Source: Podocnemis expansa (Eukaryota; Chordata; Testudines; Podocnemididae). Taken from it: DNA of 64,000 nt. Positions within the stretch are counted from its first letter, which is position 1; each line of letters starts with the position of its first letter. The notes beneath the pieces are model-generated. The model did no database searches. It was not told the origin of the DNA and worked only from the letters and a program-made list of their open reading frames with translations. Positions 23,639 to 34,779 of the stretch are shown here, piece after piece. A program made the translations under genes and the position numbers. Location of the stretch: assembly GCA_007922195.1 (NCBI GenBank), contig ML681992.1:42930661-42994660 (forward strand), given 5' to 3'.

Positions 23639-24241
23639 TTCTTGTCCGGTTCCCTTCACTCAAGACAGGGCTATTCTAGACCATCCCTGACAGGTGTTTG
23701 TCTAGCCTGCTCCTAAGAATCTCCAAGGATGGAGTTTTCACAGTCTCCCTAGGTAATTTATTCCAGTGCTTAACTACCTTGACAGTTGAAAGTTTTTCCT
23801 AACATTCAACTTAAACTGTCCTTGCTGAAATTTAAGTCCAATGCTTCTTGCCCTATTCTCAGAGATTAAAGAGATCAATATTTCTTTCCTCCTTATAACA
23901 ACTTTTTACGTACTTGAAAAATGTTATCATGTAGCCCCTCAGTCTTCTTCAAACTAAACAAATGCAACTTTTTTAGTCTTTCCTTGTCCATCATGTTTTC
24001 TAGACCCTTCATAATTTTTGTTGCTCTTCTCTCTCCAGGTCACTCATCCCTTTCCCAAAATGTGGCTGCCAGAACTGGACACAATAATCTAGCTGAAGCC
24101 TGATCAGAACAGAGTAGATTGGAAGACTTATTTCTTGTATCTTGCATACAACACTCCTGTGAGGACATCTCAGAATGAGATTTGCTTTTTTTTTCCACAA
24201 CGGTGTGACACTGTTTGCTAATTTAGCTTGTGATTCACTAT

Positions 24242-25011
24242 GGCTGTGCCTTCCCTAGGAAAAGTTAGTTTGAATTTGTTAATTCAAACTAATAAATTTG
24301 AGTTTGATTCAAACTAAACTTGAACTTATTAGTTCGATTTAACAAAGTGGACTAGTTCAACTTAACATTAAGTCGAATTAATCCACTTTGTTAAATAGAA
24401 CTAACAACCCTTAATTTGAATTTATTACATTTGAACTAAGGGTTAATCCTAGTCGACAACATCCTGAGTTCAAACTAAGGATTGAACTAAGGGATTAGTT
24501 CAAACTAACTGGCAGGTTTTACTTATTTGAACTAAGCAGAAGCCCCAGCGGGGAAGAAGCGGGACGCTGGGGCTCCTTGCCGCAGGGCTCTGCGGCAGAA
24601 GCCCCAGCAGGGGAAGAAGCGGGGCACCGGGGGTCCCTGTCACACGGTTCCCTGCCAGTGGGCTTGGGGGCACCCCAAGGTGCTAAGCACCTTGGGAGGA
24701 AGGTCAAAAGTTATTTCAAAACAACCGTTGTTTTGAAATAACGTGTCCCAAAGGCGTTATTTTGAAACCACCGGTTTTGAAATAACCGTCGTTTCGAAAC
24801 AAAAGTGGTTTAAGCCATTTCGAAATGACGGCTCTTATTTCGAAATGACAAGCTCCATCATTTTGAAATAAGAAAACGTCGTGTTTACCAAAACTATTTT
24901 ATTTTGAAATAACCAGTGTTATTTCAAAATAAAAAAAGACGTGTGGACATACCCAATTAGTTTGATATAAGCCTCTTTCATTCAAACTAACTTGCAAGTG
25001 TAGACATACCC
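24242..25011. mobile_element. Chimeric palindromic MITE carrying two word types
   Basis: Decayed left end GGCTGTGCCTTCCCTAGG, right end GTGTAGACATACCC. Left arm: TTAGTTCGAACTAA-type words (24265-24540). Core: GC-rich with the hairpin CCAAGGTGC..GCACCTTGG at 24674-24694. Right arm: TTATTTCGAAATAA-type words (24710-24935), then a short return to TTAGTTTGA..CAAACTAAC. A target duplication is not clear. Confidence 0.78.
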
Positions 25012-25790
25012 CACAACCCCTAGATCCCTTTCTGTAGTATTCCTTCCAAGCAGTTATTTCTCATTTTGTACATGTGCAATTGATTGTTCCTTCCTAAGTG
25101 AAATGCTTTGTATTTGTCCTCATTGAATTTAATCCTATTTACTTGAGACAACTTCTCCAGTTTTTCCACGTCATTTTGAATTTTAGTCTTATCCTCCAAA
25201 GCACCTGAAATCCTTCCCAGCTTGCTGTCACTTGCAGGTTTTGTAAGTGTCCTCTCTATTCCATTATCTAACTCATTGATGAAGATATTGAACAGAACCG
25301 AACCCAGAATTGATCCCTGAATGACCCCATCTGATAGCTTTTCTAGTTTGATTGTGAACAACTGATAACTGTTCTCTGGGAACATTTTTCCAACCACTTA
25401 TGCACCCACTTGATAGTAACTGCATCTACCATATATTTCTCTGTTTTATGTATCCCTAATTTACTTATGAGAAGATCATGTGAGACAGTATCAAAAGCCT
25501 TACTGAAATCAAGATATACCAGATCTTCCACTTTCTCCCAATCACAAGGCTTATTATCTTGTCAAAGAAAGCTATTGGGCTGATGTAACATGATTTGTTC
25601 TTGACAAATCCATGTTAACTGGTACTTAGCACCTTATTATCACCTACCTGTTTGCACCTTGATTGCTTAATTATTAGGTCCATTATCTTTCTGGGTACTG
25701 AAGTTAAGCCTGCCGGTCTGTAGTTTCCTGTAATGTTAACGCCGTAAATTCTTATTTATAACAGAAAACATATAAGCAGAATTAGGAAAC

Positions 25791-27049
25791 CCCTTGTCCT
25801 CTTCATGCAGTTGGTCAAAATCTTAGAGTACTTAGTCTCTTCTCAAGTTAAATCCATTTTAACTCAAATCATAATTAACCTCAATAAGAGTTTAACCTGC
25901 ACAAGGCTAATTAGAAGTTGCAGAATTTGACCTGTAAATTTTTTCTTTCATTTTAAATTGCAATAAAATAGTAATATTTTTAATAATGTTTTCCTTCACT
26001 TTTATAACATCTTTCACTAGCTTATGTTCAGAGAAATTAAAAATGCTCAAAACATTAATAGTAAAAGCTTCTATAGCCAAGATTTTGAAAATGGATGCTT
26101 AGTTTTGATTCTTCAGTGAGTTTTATTTAGGAACCTAAAGTCAAATTTAGAACTGTAATTTTATGTACCCATTTTCAACAATTTTCACCCATGATTTTCT
26201 GTTAAACATGAAAAAGCAAAGAAAAAATTATGTTCATAATGATTAGCCACTACATACAAGCTCAGAGATTTCAGTTTTGTTGTTTGAATTATTCATATTT
26301 TTAAAAATCATAGTCTTTTAATATTTTTGTCTTGCTTAAATAAAAACTGCTTAAACAGATTTTTTTTTCCTCATATGGTCCAAAGTCAACTTGCCTTTAA
26401 ACAGAGACACAAGTGATGGGAAGATTCAGCCTCTGTGGAAACTGATCAAGAAAGTTGTAGGTAAATGAAAATAGGTGTCTATTATGGCTTTGGATTTTCC
26501 CACTTGACTGTGCTGATCCAGATGCCAAGGCAGACTCTGCAAGTGGTTCCACATGTATCAGGCCACTTGCTGCTCTATGTAGTGAGAACAGGAAAAAGAA
26601 AAGAAAAGAAAAAAAAGAAAAAAAAACACTTTATAACAATGCTGCATGCTGTAAATTGTGCTATACCATCTCAATGGGTAGCAATAGCCAGGTGACATTG
26701 AACAAGGCTTGTCATGTATAACTAAAGTGTAAAATAAGTTTTTAACATACATGTCAATAATCCATATCACTACTGTACATAAGCTGACAGTATCTCACTG
26801 CCTTATCCTTCACATGTCACACAAACGCACACCAAAAACATGGAATAAGAAGACATAGACTTGTCATCTCTCTGACCTTTTTACTTGTATCTTGCAGTTG
26901 GCTGCTTCTCAGTTAGTATGTTTTTGTCTTCTAAATCTGCATGTTGTTTGGGGCAAGACCTGTCATTTACAGTATGTTTGTATACTCCCCCTTGATTGTG
27001 ACTGACTCCTTTGGGCGATATAGAAATAAATTATAATAATTCTCCATTT
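25791..27049. other. No gene seen
   Basis: AT-rich sequence without a supported gene. A purine run (AAAAGAAAAGAAAAGAAA-type) lies at about 26590-26627. The short frame spanning it is not convincing as a protein. Confidence 0.35.
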
Positions 27050-29090
27050 CAAGGCTCATATATTCATAGATTTTAAGGTTAGAGAGGACCCTTATTGTCT
27101 GATCACCTGCATAAGTCAAATCATACAACTCATCCAGTAATTTATGCATTTTGCCCATAACTTCTGTTTTAGTGCTTGTCTGAGTTTCATATGTATTTGG
27201 AATAGGCTATCTCAGAGGCCTTCTCTGTCTGTGCTGTGGCAGCAATACCCAAAGAAGATGTTGAAGGTAAGTTGATGAAGATAAGATCCTAATTATTCTC
27301 ATGGCTTTTCCCCAAATTCCCTCCAATTTATTAACATAGTTTTTGAATTGCGGACACCAGAATTGGACACAGTATTTCTACTCTTACTCCATATTCCTTT
27401 TTATATATCTAAGAGTATTAGCCCTTCTGGCCATAGCCTGATATTGGTAACTCATATGCAGCTCATTTTCCACCATCATCCTCAAGTCTTTACGGAGCTA
27501 GTTACTTCTATCCCACAGGTATGGTGTGTGTATGTTGTTCCTAGATATGTGATGTCACACCTGGCCATAGTAAAACATGTATTGTCTGATACCTCCCAGC
27601 TTACCAAACAATCTGAATCACTCTATATGAGTGAACTATCTTTTTTTTGTTTACCACAGTATTGGTGTAAGCTGCAAACTTTATCAACAATCATTTTGTT
27701 TTCCTCCAGATTATTGATAAAAATGTTATATAGCATATAACAACTTATCCTAGCGAGACCCATTACAATCATACCTATTTGAAGTGGTTTTCTGTTGAGA
27801 TTTATATTTGAGCCCACTTGTTCTCCAGTTTTTAATCTACTTAATGCAGGGGTTGGCAGCCTTTGCCAGGCCCCACACCAGCCCCTCTTTCCTGGGTGCC
27901 AGGTGCCAGGGCAGGGCCAGCAAGGCAAAGAGATGCCACACATGCATGACTCTTTTGGCGCCAGGCCCTGCTGGGAGGGAGGGGGGTATGTCAGCATGGG
28001 GGAACAGCTGCAGCGTGCTTGTAGCTGTGCTGAGCACTTCCACAGGGCCAGAAACACTGTGTGCTACTCAGAATGTGCACACGTGCCCTCTTTGGCATGC
28101 ATGCTGGGGGTGCCAACTCCTGATTTAATGTGTGCCTTGATCCTTGTATGGAATTCTAATTTCTTAATTAAAATTAAACTCTATTATCAATCAAACATGT
28201 AATATAAGAAAAGACATAAAGTTAGTTTAATGGAACTATTTTCCATAAATCCATCTTGATTGGTATTAATTATATTACCTTTCTTGAATTCTTTATTAAT
28301 CAAATCCCTTGTTAATTCTTCCATTATTTTGCCCAAGGTTGACGTTAGACTGGAAGGTTTATATCTAACAGATCTCCCTACTTCCTTAAAAAAAAATACT
28401 GGCATAACATTAGCTCTCTTTTAGTTCTTCCGGAACTTGCCCAGTTGGAAATTAACGTTAGCTGTCCAGATTGCTCCTCACCCAACTCTTCTTAAAATCA
28501 GCTGATCCTGATAGCTTACAATGAAAAAAAAAAATTGAACTACCTAGCTTTAATACCTATTTAACATTCTTGTTAATTACTGCTGGAATTGATCAGATAC
28601 TGTCATATGACATAACATCTGTGTTTTCCAAATATAGAATAGAAAAATATTTATTGACTGCTTCTTCCTCCTCTACATTATTTGTTTACCATTTCCAGCT
28701 AATAATTAACTTTATGATTTCTTTTTCCTAATATTTTTAAATCTTCTAATTGTCCATAACTCTACTGGCCATAGACTTTTCCTTGTTCCCTTTTTCTTCT
28801 CTTACAATTTTCTACTATTCATAACTTCTGATTTATACTCATTACTATCAACTTCCTTTTTCTTCTATTTGTTAAATGTGACTTTTTTTAAAATTTTTAT
28901 TAACTTCTTTCACTACCTCTCTAGTCAGACAAGTTTTAAATAATGTGGCCTTCATTCTTGATTGTGGCGTTGAACATCTAGTTAAATGTTCTTAAATAAT
29001 TTCCAATTTTCACTCACATCTTTGCTGTTTATTTTTTATAGCTGATTTGGCTCATAATTATTTTCAGCTTTGTGAAATCAAATTTGCCTT
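27050..29090 (-). mobile_element. Old CR1 fragment interrupted by a hAT-type element
   Basis: The 3' tail is near 27060 (ATAGATTTTAAGGTTAGAGAGG). ORF2 pieces on the minus strand include SSLTSTLGKIMEELTRDLIN and NQDGF where QHGF is typical (28190-28405). The T/C-rich text to about 29090 looks like the upstream part of ORF2, heavily decayed. It is one of the oldest LINE copies here. The hAT-type element at 27847-28122 is a later insertion. Confidence 0.7.
27847..28122. mobile_element. hAT-type MITE, 276 bp
   Basis: Ends CAGGGGTTGGCAGCC and GGGGTGCCAACTCCTG are inverted and begin with the hAT CAGGGG. The flanks ACTTAATG (27839-27846) and ATTTAATG (28123-28130) match at 7 of 8. The interior is GC-rich with no coding capacity, so the 135- and 144-codon frames across it are chance. 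Confidence 0.88.
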
Positions 29091-30749
29091 AATTATATTG
29101 GAACAAATGCAGTGGGTTGGTATGGAGAACTGGTGAATGCTGAAATTAGTTCATGGGGACTAAAGAGATGTAAACACATAATAGACAAATTCTTTAGAAG
29201 ATGAATAAATTTTAATTATGCAAATATTGTAAGTCAACACTCTGACATTTTCAAGGAAACAGTAACAATTTCCTGTCTTCTTATAATCCAAAAGAATAAC
29301 CAAACAGCCCACATATTTGTGTTTTCCTGCAGTGAACAAGTAAATATCAACTATTCTTACTGCAAAATTAGTTGCAAGAATTATGCTTTATGGATAGGGG
29401 TTTGCATCATTGCTAATGCTTATGAAAAGTTTTCCCATTATGTTAAGCTTTCACATAGAAACATAAAATTTGTACCTGATCTTGTTCAGATCATACAAAG
29501 GACAAAATAAGACTGCGTAAAGATTAATCCCTGACATACAGCTTGTGTACAACAGAACTCAGCCAGAACCTTCAAAGCTCCAGAAGACCCTTATCATAAA
29601 GAAGTACTCAAAGTGTTCTCACTTCTCTAGACAGTCCATTTTTATCTGATTTAATTTAAAACAGGTGGAAGACTAGATACCTAGCTGGTGTAAATGAGTG
29701 TCGATTTATCGTCTTCACCAAATGAAATGCTGACCTTGCACTTTATTCTAATTTTACATTTTCAGCTGAAACAAATTTCCCTTTAGACAAAGTACTGCAT
29801 CCCACACTGAGGACAGGTCTGCACCATGACAGGATTTTGGCAGGAGTCAAAGGGAGATACACAAAGTGATTAAAATACCTTGCATATCTTCCTTCGTTCG
29901 ACTGCCTACTGCCTATTTACCATAGTGACCTTGATGCGCTGAGTTGAATGGAAATGCCCTCCCTTTGATTCAGTGGTGGTGCTCAGTGACTGACTTCCTG
30001 ATTGGCTGAGCAGGTCTTCACAGACCCAACCACTCAATTGGGAAGATTGATCTGACAGCAGCAAATTTGCCACCTTCAGTGAAGACTAGTCCGGACAGTT
30101 AAAACTACTGGCATGCATGATATTAGCCCGATTACCTTCTAATTCTCTTTCAAGCTGCTTACATTACTACATTGCTTCTGAACTTGGCCTCTCGCTGCAT
30201 TATACTAATTAGTTGTTTTACCCTCTAAACCTTACTGTATGTGCCTGCTGAGAATGTGCGCTGACCTTTAATCACCAACCATCTACTTTCTTCACTGATG
30301 TTTACCACTATTTATCTCCCCTTTTATCTTGGCTGATATAGTGACCCCTCAATGCTTGTTTTGTCCTAGTAACTGTGTTCTGTTCTGATAGCATGCCCTA
30401 TGAGGCTTTTTTTTTCCTCTATAAATATACACTGCGTGACACCAGGGTTGTTAATTTGGAAGTCTGAGCATCCCAAGTCTTCTGTTTGTTTACAAAAAAT
30501 GGAGGATTGTCATTTAGCTACTGGCCCAAGTTGGGAGAAAGCGCTGCATAGGGAGCTCAGAGAGGATCATTTCTCAGGGAATTAAAACTTTCTCTTTTGG
30601 CCCAGAACACAGAACTATGAAGTTGCACTGTCCTGTAAAACAATCCAGGATATTCCATCTGTGGTGCATCCATCCTTTTTCACAATTAGTAGCACCGCTT
30701 GCTTTGGTGCACACGAAGAACACAATCTGGGACCTACCTGATATCAGTT
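29091..30749. other. No gene seen
   Basis: No supported coding frame or repeat family. The sequence is AT-moderate. Confidence 0.35.
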
Positions 30750-31479
30750 GGCACATCTACTCTACAAAGTCAAGGCAACTTAATTGTAAGTTGACATCCA
30801 GCCCTCAGTCAGCCATGGCCTCACTATACTCATTGCATCAGTGAAGCATGTCCTCACAAGCAGAGCTTGCATTGATGCACATTACAAGTAGCTATCCCAC
30901 AGTTCAACAAGGCACAAGGGATTTTGGGAAGGACTTGCAATTGGTCATGGGACCAGAATATTGTCACAGGGTGCAGGGAGAGTGGATGGCTTCAACCTGC
31001 TGTAATGCCGTTCCTTCATTCCCTTCCTACCTTTCTCCTCTCATGTCAATGGCAAACTGATACTTTTGCATACCTTTTTTCGAAAGGCTGGCTTAGCCAT
31101 GCAAACGCTATATCCCAAGACACATGGAACCCACTCAGCTACATACTGTGTTGTGAGCATTACAAACAGCTCACAACCTATCCTGCAGTATTTGCAGAGC
31201 AGACACATGGCCCACTGCAGTGAATGCTGCCATGTCAGTCAAACAGTTCAGCTGCAATCAGAGACGCAAATCTCTATTGCTGCTGTCAGTTATGCAGCAG
31301 GTGAACATGGTGAAGCACCATTTCTGGTCCCAGGAAAAAACGCACTGACTGGTGAGATCACAGCATTATGCCTGTATGGGATGAGGAGCACTGGCTGAAG
31401 AACTTTCAAATATGGAAAGCCACTTTCCAGGAACTTTGGGCAGAGCTCTTCGCTGAAGTGCAGTGACAGTAGAATGAGG

Positions 31480-32290
31480 GCCACTCGGACAATGGAGAAA
31501 CAGGTGACAATTGCTGTGTGGAAACTTGCAACAAAAGACTGCTACTAGTCAGTGGTGAATCAATTCACAGTTAGTAAATCCAGGAGCCGTTGTGATCCAA
31601 GTAAGCAAGGCTATTAATTGAATTTGTTTGTCTTTAAAGAGCCACCAGACTCCTTGTTTGTTTTTCTAGGAAGGGTAGTGACACTGGGAAACATGCAGGA
31701 TATAGTGGATGGTTTTGCCAAGATGAGGTTCCCTATGTGCAATGGGGCAATAGTGGTATGTGGTTTCCCATCATAGTAGCAGGCCACGTCACCAAAGAGT
31801 ACATAAACCAAAAGGAATGCTTTTCAGTTGGTGCTGCGAGTGCTTATGAATCACAGGGGGGCATTTCACTGACATCAGCATGGGATGGTCAGGAAAGATG
31901 ACTAATACATGGATCATTAGGAACTCAGGTTTGTTCAGCAAGTTGAAGTCACAAACTTTCTTCCCAAATTCCAAAACTGATGATGTTGAAATGCCACTAG
32001 TGATCCTGGGAGACCCAGCACTCCTTGTTCCCATCCCTCATGAAGTTGTAAACTGGACACTCGACCAACAATAGGGGAGAGTCAACAATAGACTGATCAA
32101 GTGCAAAATAGTGGTGGAATGGACTGCTGGAAATTTAAAGGGTCTCTGGTGCAGTTTGCTAACTAGATTAGAGTTCCACGAAAGCAACATCCTCATTGTT
32201 ATCATTTCCTGTTGTGTGCTCCCTAATCAGGTGATGGTTGCTAATAGTTTTGCAGGTGACACAAAGGGTGTCTAGTCTCAAGCTGCTTTC
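31480..32290 (+). pseudogene. Harbinger DDE transposase, broken
   Basis: Fragments in shifting frames line up with the order of a Harbinger transposase. They are EKQVTIAVWKLATKDCY (about 31490), GNMQDIVDGFAKMRFPMCNGAI (about 31690), GWSGKMTNTWIIRNSGLFSKL (31883), DVEMPLVILGDPA (about 31980) and IKCKIVVEWTAGNLKGLWC followed by LLTRLEFHESNI (about 32095-32185). The first catalytic Asp, expected in GAIDGTHI, is lost (GAIVVCGF). The second Asp (LGDPA) and the Glu (VVEW) are still seen. The usual HDA after GWSG reads TNT. A SINE fragment at 31619 splits it. It cannot encode an active enzyme. Family assignment rests on motif order recalled from the family, not on a search. Confidence 0.75.
31619..31667 (-). 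mobile_element. SINE fragment
   Basis: The reverse complement reads AACAAACAAGGAGTCTGGTGGCTCTTTAAAGAC, the middle of the same SINE unit as at 54746. Only about 50 bases survive, lying inside the transposase pseudogene. Confidence 0.6.
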
Positions 32291-33480
32291 CTTGTAGCTC
32301 GACCAGATGTCTCAGCATGACAGATTGCTCCTTCATTATCTGCAGCATCTCATCCTGCATGGCATGCTCATGAAACTGGGCAGCTTTTCTGCTCTTCGTG
32401 TCCACGTCTAGTTTCTTGAATAATGAAATCCTCCAGGCTCTTAGCTCTGTGTCAGTTGCCGCAGAGACATTAATTCTCTCAATGAACATGTCATCACAAG
32501 TTCTTTTTTTCACCTTCTAATCTGCAACACCTCTCAAAGGTGTGGGGAGTATGCTACAGAAGGCTTTGTTCTCCATTGCCAAGGCACACAAAGCACAAAG
32601 TAATCATTCTTAGTGCATCCCCTGGTTCTCTTAGTGCATCCCCTGGTTTAGTTAGTGCACGGTCACTAACTAAAAAATCACTCCCTTTATTAAACTTTAT
32701 TACATGTCAGAATTAGTATCAGAATCCCTAGCTATGCAATGAACCTGGTTGCTGTTCCAGCCATAGTGAGTATAGCCCTACAGCATGGGAGACTGGACTT
32801 GCGGAGGACCTCCATCAAAATTTCTTGGAGACCTCTATGGAGGATTCTCAGGCTATCACTGTGCACATAAGCAGTCTTTTCCAGAGTCTACCCTCTCTGT
32901 AGCTGAAGTAGCTCCTGGGAAGCAGATACCCACTGCTCCTAACTTTTCTTTTACCATTTTAAATATAAAGCAAAAGAGGATGTAGCACGTACATTTTAAT
33001 TAGAACATCATACTCACCAGAGGTGATCCCTGGCATCATGGTCAGCCATGATGCTATTTTGCATCTGGCTGGATTTCTTTGGCTCTCAAGGAAAATGGAT
33101 CCTTTGCTCCTCTCCCTCCCATTCTCCTCCTTGTCCTCCACAACGTCCTCATTGTTGTTGCCTGTACTGGACTGCGATTCAAAGCTTGAAAGGTATCTAC
33201 AGAGCATGTGGGAACAGTAGTGGGGTCACCACTGAGACTTGCATGCAGCTTATCACTGAGGGAGCATGTCTGTGGTAAGGAACCAAAACAACTCTTTGCC
33301 TCCCTTGTTTTGTGGTATGACTGATGAAGTTCTTTGACTTTTATGCAACACTGTTGTATGTTCCTGCTGCAGTCTTCTCTCCAATACTCTGCATAATCTT
33401 TTCTTAGATAGCTACACTTCTTCAGCCAGATCAGAACTGTGACTATACAGTCTTCTCCTCACAGACTGATACAATTCATT
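32241..33480 (-). pseudogene. Myb/SANT-like Harbinger accessory protein, broken
   Basis: From the minus strand: a decayed Myb-like block at about 33480-33280 (GRR.VAIYEKIMQSIGEKTA-like text with stops), an acidic segment at 33150-33115 (NNNEDVVEDKEENG), and a C-terminal block at 32241-32513 (DDMFIERINVSAATDTELRAW, then QDEMLQIMKEQSVMLRHLVELQ). The last block is a predicted coiled coil. This order matches the Myb-like protein that helps a Harbinger transposase reach the nucleus and bind ends. It runs tail to tail with the transposase, the 3' ends meeting near 32240-32290. Confidence 0.65.
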
Positions 33481-33724
33481 ACCTGCTGTCTATTCCAGGC
33501 CAGAGTGCCTTTGAGGTGTTCATTTGTTGTGATTAGTTGTGCTAATGAGCTTGTAAGGAAACCGGAATTCTAAACTTCCTGTCGCTTGAACAGGGGAGGA
33601 GCTGTTTCCTGTACCTGGTTCTGGTGCACCAGAGTTGAAAAAAATTCCAGAGTGGTCATAGAGGAGCACTATGGGACACTTTCTGGAGGCCAATTCAGTC
33701 TACTTACACAATACTATGCCTACA

Positions 33725-33884
33725 ATAAACAAGGAGTCCTGCGCACTTCAAGAATAACAAATTTATTTATTGCATGGAGCTCTAATCATGATTAGAGCAA
33801 TATGCAATAAATTTGCTAGTCTTTAAGGGCCACAGAACTCCTTGTTTGTTTTAGTGAATTAGACTAACACAGCTGCCCCTTTGG
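33725..33884. mobile_element. SINE in foldback arrangement
   Basis: Plus-strand SINE text (ACAAGGAGTCCTG..CAAATTTATTTATTGCATG, 33727-33775) is followed by a perfect 20-bp palindrome (GCTCTAATCATGATTAGAGC, 33779-33798) and then a minus-strand copy of the same SINE (to 33884, ending CTGCCCCTTTGG). The two arms can pair. Confidence 0.7.
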
Positions 33885-34059
33885 CATGTGTCTACATCAG
33901 TCTTTAATTTATCACAATCTTCCTGTGGAGGTGGAGTAATTAAGTAAATGTTACAATCACATTAGGTCCTTGGAAGTGACCAGGTAGTATAAATGCATAC
34001 GTTATTGGATTGATGTAAGGGGGCTTCCATTGACCTAAGTTTGTAGTGTAGACCAGGCC

Positions 34060-34779
34060 TGTAAAAGGGTCTGTTCAGGCTATGCAAAGGAAATGAATCT
34101 TGGGGGCACTACAAAATATTAAAAAAATAACAAGTAGTCTTAAATCCCAGGTGGGAGAGCAAGGAGGTGAGGGATGTAAAACTCTTCTGTTCTTGCTTCT
34201 CATCACTTTTTTTCAGAGTAGCCTAGTCTTTTTTTTTTTCCACCTATATTCTGTATCAAAACTTTTATTTGAAATGAAGTGTGTAGAGGTTGCCAGAAGC
34301 ATCATCTGTAAAGCTTGATGCTAGGGCCAAGATTTGAGAATATGAGGTCCTCACTAGAGCTAAGGACAAGCAAAAATATCTAAAAATTGGCAGGTATCCA
34401 TTAATGTAAGTGAGGTGGTTAATGAGTTTGTGTTGCATAATTAATAATGTGCTCAGTACTCTTGTCTGCATTTTTCCTCTCTCTCTCAACACATTGGTAC
34501 AAGATTCCTATTTCTTTCTTATATAAGAACCTTTACAGACGTATCAGTGTACAAAGAAGAATACAGGATCATTAATTAAACGAGGCAGGGGTGGAATTGT
34601 GCATTTAATTGTTTCTAGAGGCCACATGCACAACACACACTGGAGGGGCCCCTTATATTCCTCCATTTCACCTCACAGGTTCTTAGGAATATTTAAACTT
34701 ATTAGTTATTTAGAATTAAGGAATCCCAATGTGAAATAACATACTTCCCGGTCATGGAGGCATTTCATTAACTCGAATC
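34060..34779. other. No gene seen
   Basis: No coding frame supported. The left boundary of the next MITE is somewhere in 34730-34790 and could not be fixed. Confidence 0.35.

Larger units (their letters stand above)
23115..25790 (-). mobile_element. Old CR1 fragment with two MITEs inside
   Basis: The 3' UTR/tail lies at about 23115-23172 (TTTTAGAACTGGAAGGG), then ORF2 text in pieces. Recognisable peptides on the minus strand are [39 protein letters not shown] and PASDSKLG where FADDTKLG is expected. It is more diverged than the other CR1 copies and has several frameshifts. The MITEs at 23173-23638 and 24242-25011 interrupt it. CR1 text continues cleanly across the first site. Confidence 0.85.
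30750..34059. mobile_element. Relic of an autonomous PIF/Harbinger-type transposon
   Basis: Left end GGCACATCTACTCTACAAAG and right end (reverse complement) GGCCTGGTCTACACTACAAA are inverted repeats. About 3.3 kb between them carries two broken genes facing each other: a DDE transposase (+) and a Myb/SANT-like protein (-). That is the standard gene pair of PIF/Harbinger. SINE fragments have landed inside (31619-31667, 33725-33884). The flanking triplets GTT and TGT do not match. Confidence 0.75.

Noticed and set aside
31614..31811. Minus-strand 65-codon frame as a protein
   Set aside because: It is antisense to the Harbinger transposase pseudogene, and part of it is SINE text.
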